DNA of 34,582 bases from a virus, in the IMG/VR virus record IMGVR_UViG_3300036846_001600, positions 1 to 34,582 of that record, one strand, 5' to 3'. Below the pieces are notes generated by a model. It saw only the letters and a list, made by a program, of their open reading frames with translations. It searched no databases and was not told the DNA's origin. Below, in pieces: positions 30,620 through 34,582 of this stretch (position 1 is the first letter of the stretch; every line of letters begins with the position of its first letter). The position numbers and the translations under genes are program-made.

Positions 30620-31183
30620 ATGACAGGTAAAGAACTACTAGAAATTATAATTGTTAAAATTGAAAATTTAGGTATTGAACTTAAATATGAAAAATTGAAT
30701 GGGGCAAGTGCTTATATTTCCTATAGATATGGTTGGGGGATCATAGATATAGAAAGAGCAACTGTGTTTGAAATATGCCACGAATATATCCATGCTAAAA
30801 ATAAAGATATAATCCGTCACTCAGATAATGACTGGGATAATCCTTGCGAAAAAATCGCTGACAAAGAATCTATTCTTCTTCTATGGGATATGTTTGAAGA
30901 AAATGATGGGACAGTTGAAGATATAAATCGCTTTATTGAAATAACAGGTAGTCCAGAAAAACTAACTAAGATTATCGTTTTAATATCAAAAATTAAATCA
31001 TGGGATAAAGAGGAGGTCAAGTATCAAGTAACTCATTATTTAGATAGTACTGACGATGAACCAGAAAGTTGGAATGTTTATAATATAATGGACGCATGCC
31101 ATATTGATCACAAATGGGAATCGTTGGTTATGAGTACACTTTTGGATTTAAACTCAAAAAATGGTTTGCAAACGGTGATGTAA
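30620..31183 (+). CDS. ImmA/IrrE-family metallo-endopeptidase, putative anti-repressor
   Basis: A 187-residue protein read after the CI-like gene (28 bases, with AGAGAGG). The zinc-peptidase motif is FEICHEYIHAKN (HEYIH around residues 51-55), as in ImmA. The region ADKESILLLWDMFEEND about 30 residues later supplies the probable third ligand and helix. Members of this family cleave or are needed to inactivate the CI-like repressor encoded next to them, so here induction probably depends on this protease and not on RecA self-cleavage. The C-terminal half (about 110-187) is not recognised. Confidence 0.82.
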   Translation: MTGKELLEIIIVKIENLGIELKYEKLNGASAYISYRYGWGIIDIERATVFEICHEYIHAKNKDIIRHSDNDWDNPCEKIADKESILLLWDMFEENDGTVEDINRFIEITGSPEKLTKIIVLISKIKSWDKEEVKYQVTHYLDSTDDEPESWNVYNIMDACHIDHKWESLVMSTLLDLNSKNGLQTVM

Positions 31184-31254
31184 ATTAGTGCTTTGTATGA
31201 AAATCAGAATTAATATATATATCTACTTTTATTTTTAAAATACCAAAATAATAA

Positions 31255-31295
31255 ATGAGCAATGTCTTGATTCTCGAAAAAAGCTAGACAGGAGG
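31255..31295 (+). promoter_or_regulatory. Leader element 1: hairpin with conserved loop and 10-codon micro-ORF
   Basis: GTCTTG (31264-31269), a 14-base loop ATTCTCGAAAAAAG, and CTAGAC (31284-31289) lie just before the GGAGG of the SHOCT-domain gene. The span 31255-31287 also reads as a 10-residue peptide, MSNVLILEKS, with no ribosome site. A paralogous leader lies at 32019-32061. Compensatory stem changes favour an RNA (or palindromic DNA) element. Confidence 0.65.
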
Positions 31296-31300
31296 AACTA

Positions 31301-31963
31301 ATGGGATTTTTAGACAAACTTGGAAATGGAATCAATAATAAAATTGATGACAGGAAACAAGCTAAAGCTGAGAAAGCTGCTTTTTTTGCAGAAAATGATG
31401 AACTTGTCAAATCACTTTCTAAAACTGGTACTGTCGATGGTTCTGATTATAGTGATGTTCAACAAATCATTATACTTAAACCTTCAATGTTTGGTAAAGC
31501 ACACGCAGTTAAGTATCATACTTTACAAACATTAAGAATAAATGAGCAAATTATTGATACCACAAAAACTGAAACTAAGTCTAAAGGTAAAGAAAAAAGA
31601 AAAGGTGTGCTTGGAAGAGCGGTTGTTGGTACTGTCATAATGCCTGGTGTAGGTACTGTTATAGGTGCGGCGACTGCCAAAAAGAAAAAAACTGGTAAAG
31701 AAAATACTACTTCTACAACAACACAAGAGATTGTTAGAACATTGATTATCACAAGAGATTCTCCTTTTGTTGATACCATTACTATGCCATTTAGTGACTC
31801 CCTTTTTCATAAACTTCAATCTATCATAGATGCTAACAATAAACCTGCTGATGAATTAACCAGAGATAATTTAGATAAACTAATTAAATTAAAATCCCTT
31901 TTAGATGACGGAGTACTTACACTCGAAGAATTTGAAATTCAAAAATCTAAGTTATTAAAATAA
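31301..31963 (+). CDS. Lysogenic conversion candidate with Gly-rich membrane segment and SHOCT domain
   Basis: A 220-residue protein with strong ribosome site (GGAGG, 7 bases). Residues ~1-25 are charged; about 105-125 (AVVGTVIMPGVGTVIGAATA) is a glycine-zipper hydrophobic segment. The last ~30 residues (DNLDKLIKLKSLLDDGVLTL, EEFEIQKSKLLK) are a SHOCT oligomerisation motif. It is read rightward within the lysogeny cassette, so it is expressed in the lysogen, and lies in its own unit bounded by the leader element and a hairpin. Family roles of SHOCT proteins are poorly known. Confidence 0.72.
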   Translation: MGFLDKLGNGINNKIDDRKQAKAEKAAFFAENDELVKSLSKTGTVDGSDYSDVQQIIILKPSMFGKAHAVKYHTLQTLRINEQIIDTTKTETKSKGKEKRKGVLGRAVVGTVIMPGVGTVIGAATAKKKKTGKENTTSTTTQEIVRTLIITRDSPFVDTITMPFSDSLFHKLQSIIDANNKPADELTRDNLDKLIKLKSLLDDGVLTLEEFEIQKSKLLK

Positions 31964-31966
31964 AAT

Positions 31967-32002
31967 AAAAAATCCGCCCAAACTTTGGACGGCGTGAGCG
32001 GA
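31967..32002 (-). terminator. Hairpin after moron gene 1 (T-run in minus direction)
   Basis: TCCGC (31973-31977) pairs with GCGGA (31998-32002), with an internal CCAAAC-TTTGG-type stem. Six A precede it, so the minus strand has six T after the stem: a terminator in the minus direction, possibly bidirectional. Its first 15 bases recur at the second copy (32561-32599). Confidence 0.55.
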
Positions 32003-32018
32003 CTAAATAAATAAAATA

Positions 32019-32061
32019 ATGAGCAATACCCAGATTCTCGTTAAAAGCTAGGTTAGGAGAG
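32019..32061 (+). promoter_or_regulatory. Leader element 2: paralogue of the upstream leader
   Basis: ACCCAG (32028-32033), loop ATTCTCGTTAAAAG (14 bases) and CTAGGT (32048-32053), followed by AGGAG. The micro-ORF 32019-32051 would be MSNTQILVKS. Compared with leader 1, two stem pairs change on both sides (G-C to A-T and T-A to C-G) and the loop differs in only two bases, so the hairpin seems to be conserved. Confidence 0.65.
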
Positions 32062-32067
32062 TATTTT

Positions 32068-32559
32068 ATGAAAAAATTAGGATTATTTATCTTAGGATTT
32101 GTTTTAGTTATTGGTTTGTTTTCTTTTGAAACTACAGCAAGTGCTAAAAGCAAAACAAAAGTAAACAAAATTGCTTTCAATGCACAAAACCTAAAAAAGG
32201 TTTATTATAAAAAAGTGGATAGTAAGACAACTGGAGTAATAACTTTAAGAGGCCCAAAGGGTTACGAAGCTGTGCAAGTTGGGTATAACAATAAACATGA
32301 TACCGCTAAGAACTCGGAAAAAGCTCAACAAAATGCTAAATTTTACATGAAGCAAATTGTAAAATATATAAAGAAACCTAAAGTTGGCAAAGAAATTTCT
32401 ATCCAATACGGGCAAGGAGCTGGCTTTGATCGTAGTGAAAACTATCAATCTATGTTTACTATTACTTTAAATAGTGTTAGTTATGACAAATTGAAAGAAT
32501 ATAAAGGTGATTTCACAAAGCTAGATAAAATGTACTATTTTACTAGTACTGAATCATAA
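32068..32559 (+). CDS. Secreted protein, lysogenic conversion candidate
   Basis: A 163-residue protein with a clear signal peptide: KK at the N-terminus, hydrophobic LGLFILGFVLVIGLFSF (about 4-20), and an ASA cleavage site around residue 25. The mature part is basic, rich in Lys and Tyr (KKVYYKKVDSKTTGVITLRG, AKFYMKQIVKYIKKPKVGKE). There is no lipobox Cys. It is expressed from the lysogenic strand with a leader and a downstream hairpin like those of its neighbour. The role is unknown, possibly altering the host surface or excluding other phages. Confidence 0.7.
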   Translation: MKKLGLFILGFVLVIGLFSFETTASAKSKTKVNKIAFNAQNLKKVYYKKVDSKTTGVITLRGPKGYEAVQVGYNNKHDTAKNSEKAQQNAKFYMKQIVKYIKKPKVGKEISIQYGQGAGFDRSENYQSMFTITLNSVSYDKLKEYKGDFTKLDKMYYFTSTES

Positions 32560-32563
32560 CAAA

Positions 32564-32599
32564 AAATCCGCCCAAGTTTTGGCGACGAGGGGCGGATTT
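32564..32599 (-). terminator. Hairpin after moron gene 2 (strong stem)
   Basis: AAATCCGCCC (32564-32573) pairs perfectly with GGGCGGATTT (32590-32599), 10 bp with a 16-base loop. Six A precede it (32561-32566), so the minus strand gets the T-run; the plus side has a weaker TTTAATTT. It is homologous to the hairpin after the first moron gene. Confidence 0.65.
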
Positions 32600-32681
32600 A
32601 ATTTAAAAGTATTGTATAACTGCTTTTTAAAAGCTGTTTTACTGTACTCATTTTATCATAGAAATGGAGTAAAAATCAAAT

Positions 32682-33806
32682 ATGGCTACATATCAAAAAC
32701 GAGGAAAAACTTGGCAATATTCAATCTCAAGAACAAAGCAAGGGCTTCCCCGTCTAACAAAGGGTGGGTTTTCTACAAAGTCCGATGCACAAGCTGAAGC
32801 AATGGATATTGAAAGCAAGCTAAAAAAAGGATTCATTGTTGACCCCATTAAGCAAGAAATTTCCGAGTATTTTAAAGATTGGATGGAACTTTATAAGAAA
32901 AATGCAATTGATGAAATGACTTATAAAGGTTATGAGCAAACATTAAAATATTTAAAAACCTATATGCAAAATATTTTAATTTCTGAAATAACAGCATCTT
33001 CTTATCAAAGAGTACTAAATAAATTTGCTGAAACACATGCAAAAGCATCTACAAAAGGATTTCACACTAGAGTTAGAGCATCTATTCAACCTCTGGTTGA
33101 AGAAGGTAGGTTACAAAAGGACTTTACCACTCGTGCAGTTGTTAAAGGTAATGGAAACGACAAAGCCGAACAAGACAAGTTTGTAAATTTTGATGAATAT
33201 AAACAATTAGTTGATTATTTCAGAAATAGACTTAATCCAAACTATTCATCTCCCACTATGCTGTTTATAATTTCAATTACAGGCATGAGAGCTAGTGAAG
33301 CTTTTGGCTTAGTCTGGGATGATATTGATTTTGATAATAACATTATCAAGTGTCACAGAACTTGGAATTACAGAAACAAAGTAGGTGGTTTTAAAAAACC
33401 AAAAACAGATGCTGGAATAAGAGATATTGTTATAGATGATGAAAATATGCAACTGCTAAAAGAATTTAGAGAACAGCAAAAAGAATTATTTCAAAGCATG
33501 AATATAAAACCAATTCACGACTTTGTTTGTTATCATCCTTATAGAAAAATAATAACTCTTTCAGCTTTACAAAATACATTAGAGCATGCATTAAAGAAAC
33601 TAAAAATTTCTACACCGCTTACTGTACATGGTTTAAGGCACACTCACGCTTCTGTTCTCCTCTATCACGGAGTTGATATCATGACCGTTTCAAAACGTCT
33701 AGGACACGCAAGTGTGGCTATCACACAGCAAACATATATTCATATTATAAAAGAGCTAGAAAATAAAGATAAAGATAAAATAATTGAGCTGCTAATGGAG
33801 TTATAA
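32682..33806 (+). CDS. int: Phage integrase (tyrosine recombinase)
   Basis: A 374-residue integrase. The N-terminus (MATYQKRGKTWQYSISRTKQ, then GLPRLTKGGFSTKSDAQAEA) is the arm-type DNA-binding domain, followed by a core-binding domain (about 60-160). The catalytic residues are R203 (TGMRASEAFG), a Lys near 241 (FKKPKTDAG), H316 and R319 (VHGLRHTHAS), H342 (LGHASVAI) and Y352 (QQTYIHI). It is at the end of the rightward lysogeny cassette, next to the candidate attachment core, and should drive integration and, with an unseen excisionase, excision. Confidence 0.95.
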   Translation: MATYQKRGKTWQYSISRTKQGLPRLTKGGFSTKSDAQAEAMDIESKLKKGFIVDPIKQEISEYFKDWMELYKKNAIDEMTYKGYEQTLKYLKTYMQNILISEITASSYQRVLNKFAETHAKASTKGFHTRVRASIQPLVEEGRLQKDFTTRAVVKGNGNDKAEQDKFVNFDEYKQLVDYFRNRLNPNYSSPTMLFIISITGMRASEAFGLVWDDIDFDNNIIKCHRTWNYRNKVGGFKKPKTDAGIRDIVIDDENMQLLKEFREQQKELFQSMNIKPIHDFVCYHPYRKIITLSALQNTLEHALKKLKISTPLTVHGLRHTHASVLLYHGVDIMTVSKRLGHASVAITQQTYIHIIKELENKDKDKIIELLMEL

Positions 33807-33890
33807 TTTTCTTACAACAAAAATACAACAAATCATCAAAAACTAATAATAAACCCATTATCTAAAGCTAATTTATCCTTTACTATGTAG

Positions 33891-33899
33891 TTCTTCATG
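33891..33899. other. Candidate attachment-site core (TTCTTCATG)
   Basis: This 9-base sequence matches what I recall as the common core of attP/attB of lactococcal phage phiLC3 and related phages. It lies 85 bases after the integrase stop and marks the probable right prophage-host junction; the left copy is outside the window. The following bases up to the host terminator would be bacterial. Confidence 0.65.
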
Positions 33900-33930
33900 G
33901 GAGCTCAAGAAGACTAAATACACAATAAAA

Positions 33931-33962
33931 AAAGGAATGGCTTTATCAGCCATTCCTTTTTT
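33931..33962. terminator. Bidirectional terminator at the prophage/host edge
   Basis: AAAAGGAATGGCT, loop TTATC, AGCCATTCCTTTT, flanked by A-runs and T-runs on both sides, so it works in both directions. It ends the integrase transcript and the host gene that reads toward it from the right. Confidence 0.88.
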
Positions 33963-34039
33963 ATTGCAATACAACCTCAGCTGACATATTTCGAAGACTT
34001 AGAAATATAAATATAACTAAAATCTGATGCTATTATCAT

Positions 34040-34582
34040 TTATGGAAGAATTATAACTGTCGCCGTATCCAATACTACATTTTTTGAATCAGTTATAGAA
34101 ACTGAAACTTTTGATGATTCAATAATATGGAAGGTTTTAAGAAAATACTGAAATCTTCCTGCACCCGGGTTTATGGAAAGATTAGGTGTATCCTCACCAT
34201 CAATTGTCAGGAATATTTTAGCAGCAACCCCGGTGTAAGTTCCAGTAATTCTCCTGTCTGGGTCACCTGAAACTGAATAAGAATCAACATAGGTAATTTT
34301 AACTGGTCCACCATCTTCTGTAACAATAATATTTATAGATGCTTCAAAAACTCCACCATTTTCTACGTTATAGAGATAAATAGTAATCATCTGACCTTTT
34401 AATTGCGGTGGAATAGTCAGAATATAGCTCCCATCTTCTTTCACCGTTTCTTGTCCACTAATAATCACATTGTTATTTGAAGCAAAAACACGGTAATTCT
34501 CTCCTGGGACACTTACTCCTGTAATTTCGGTTGCCCCTGTATAAACAGTATTGACTGAAATCAATTGATTTTCTAATTCCAT
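34040..34582 (-). CDS. Probable host surface protein with Ig-like repeats (partial)
   Basis: One hundred and eighty residues, cut by the window end; an ATG happens to be at the very edge, so the true start cannot be judged. Two bacterial Ig-like domains are visible: about 1-90 (GATEITGVSVPGENYRVFAS, SYILTIPPQLKGQMITIYLY) and about 95-178 (SVSGDPDRRITGTYTGVAAK, FLTIDGEDTPNLSINPGAGR). The end (VVLDTATVIILP) has no sorting signal. It lies outside the candidate attachment core and beyond the terminator, so it is probably bacterial. Confidence 0.65.
   Translation of the reverse strand: MELENQLISVNTVYTGATEITGVSVPGENYRVFASNNNVIISGQETVKEDGSYILTIPPQLKGQMITIYLYNVENGGVFEASINIIVTEDGGPVKITYVDSYSVSGDPDRRITGTYTGVAAKIFLTIDGEDTPNLSINPGAGRFQYFLKTFHIIESSKVSVSITDSKNVVLDTATVIILP

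Noticed and set aside
1-34582. CRISPR array or insertion sequence
   Set aside because: No regular repeat-spacer pattern and no transposase was seen; the repeats found are two-copy and unrelated to arrays.

Overview
The window is an almost complete temperate siphophage genome integrated in a low-GC Gram-positive chromosome, most likely Lactococcus (P335-like). The evidence is the HK97-type packaging and head genes, a TP901-1-type tape measure, lactococcal-style early genes of unknown function, AT-rich DNA with GGAGG ribosome sites, and the 9-bp sequence TTCTTCATG (33891-33899) just beyond the integrase, which I recall as the core attachment site of lactococcal phages such as phiLC3. The left prophage end lies just outside the window. 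The last ~540 bases look like a host gene for an Ig-like surface protein.

Layout. Nearly everything from 1 to 29948 is read leftward. The order along transcription is: Cro-like regulator and small early genes (29948-28834), an extra tyrosine recombinase (28001-28822), a replication module (initiator plus a DnaC-like protein without a P-loop, 26478-27988), a long run of very small, translationally coupled accessory genes (18716-26481), a DUF722/ArpU-like late activator (18280-18633), a 600-bp non-coding region with a candidate cos site, a phased A-tract and a tRNA-like element (17679-18279), terminase small and large subunits, HNH nuclease, portal, protease, capsid, head-tail connectors, major tail protein, chaperone genes, tape measure, distal tail proteins, two paralogous adhesins, and lysis genes (1-1634). 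The lysogeny side (30244-33806) is read rightward: a short CI without a cleavage domain, an ImmA-like metalloprotease, two conversion ('moron') genes, and the integrase.

Main points. (1) The major capsid gene ends in CCC-TAA, and the +1 frame continues for 116 codons encoding an Ig/FnIII-like domain homologous to the C-terminus of the major tail protein. A well-spaced H-type pseudoknot can be drawn downstream. This looks like a programmed +1 frameshift, as known for Listeria phage PSA. (2) The two moron genes share a leader hairpin with a conserved 14-nt loop and compensatory stem changes, and each is followed by a similar hairpin, so they look like repeated cassettes. (3) A gene-free region at 25625-25800 can fold into several stems and lies beside one copy of a 91-bp repeat whose other copy is at 20402-20492. 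(4) The switch region has overlapping divergent promoters and five AACTAT/ATAGTT repeats. (5) Other oddities are a second tyrosine recombinase, a P-loop-less DnaC relative and a 108-residue P-loop protein.

Several starts given here differ from the longest open frame because a better ribosome site marks a later ATG. All functional calls come from reading motifs and gene order; no search was run.
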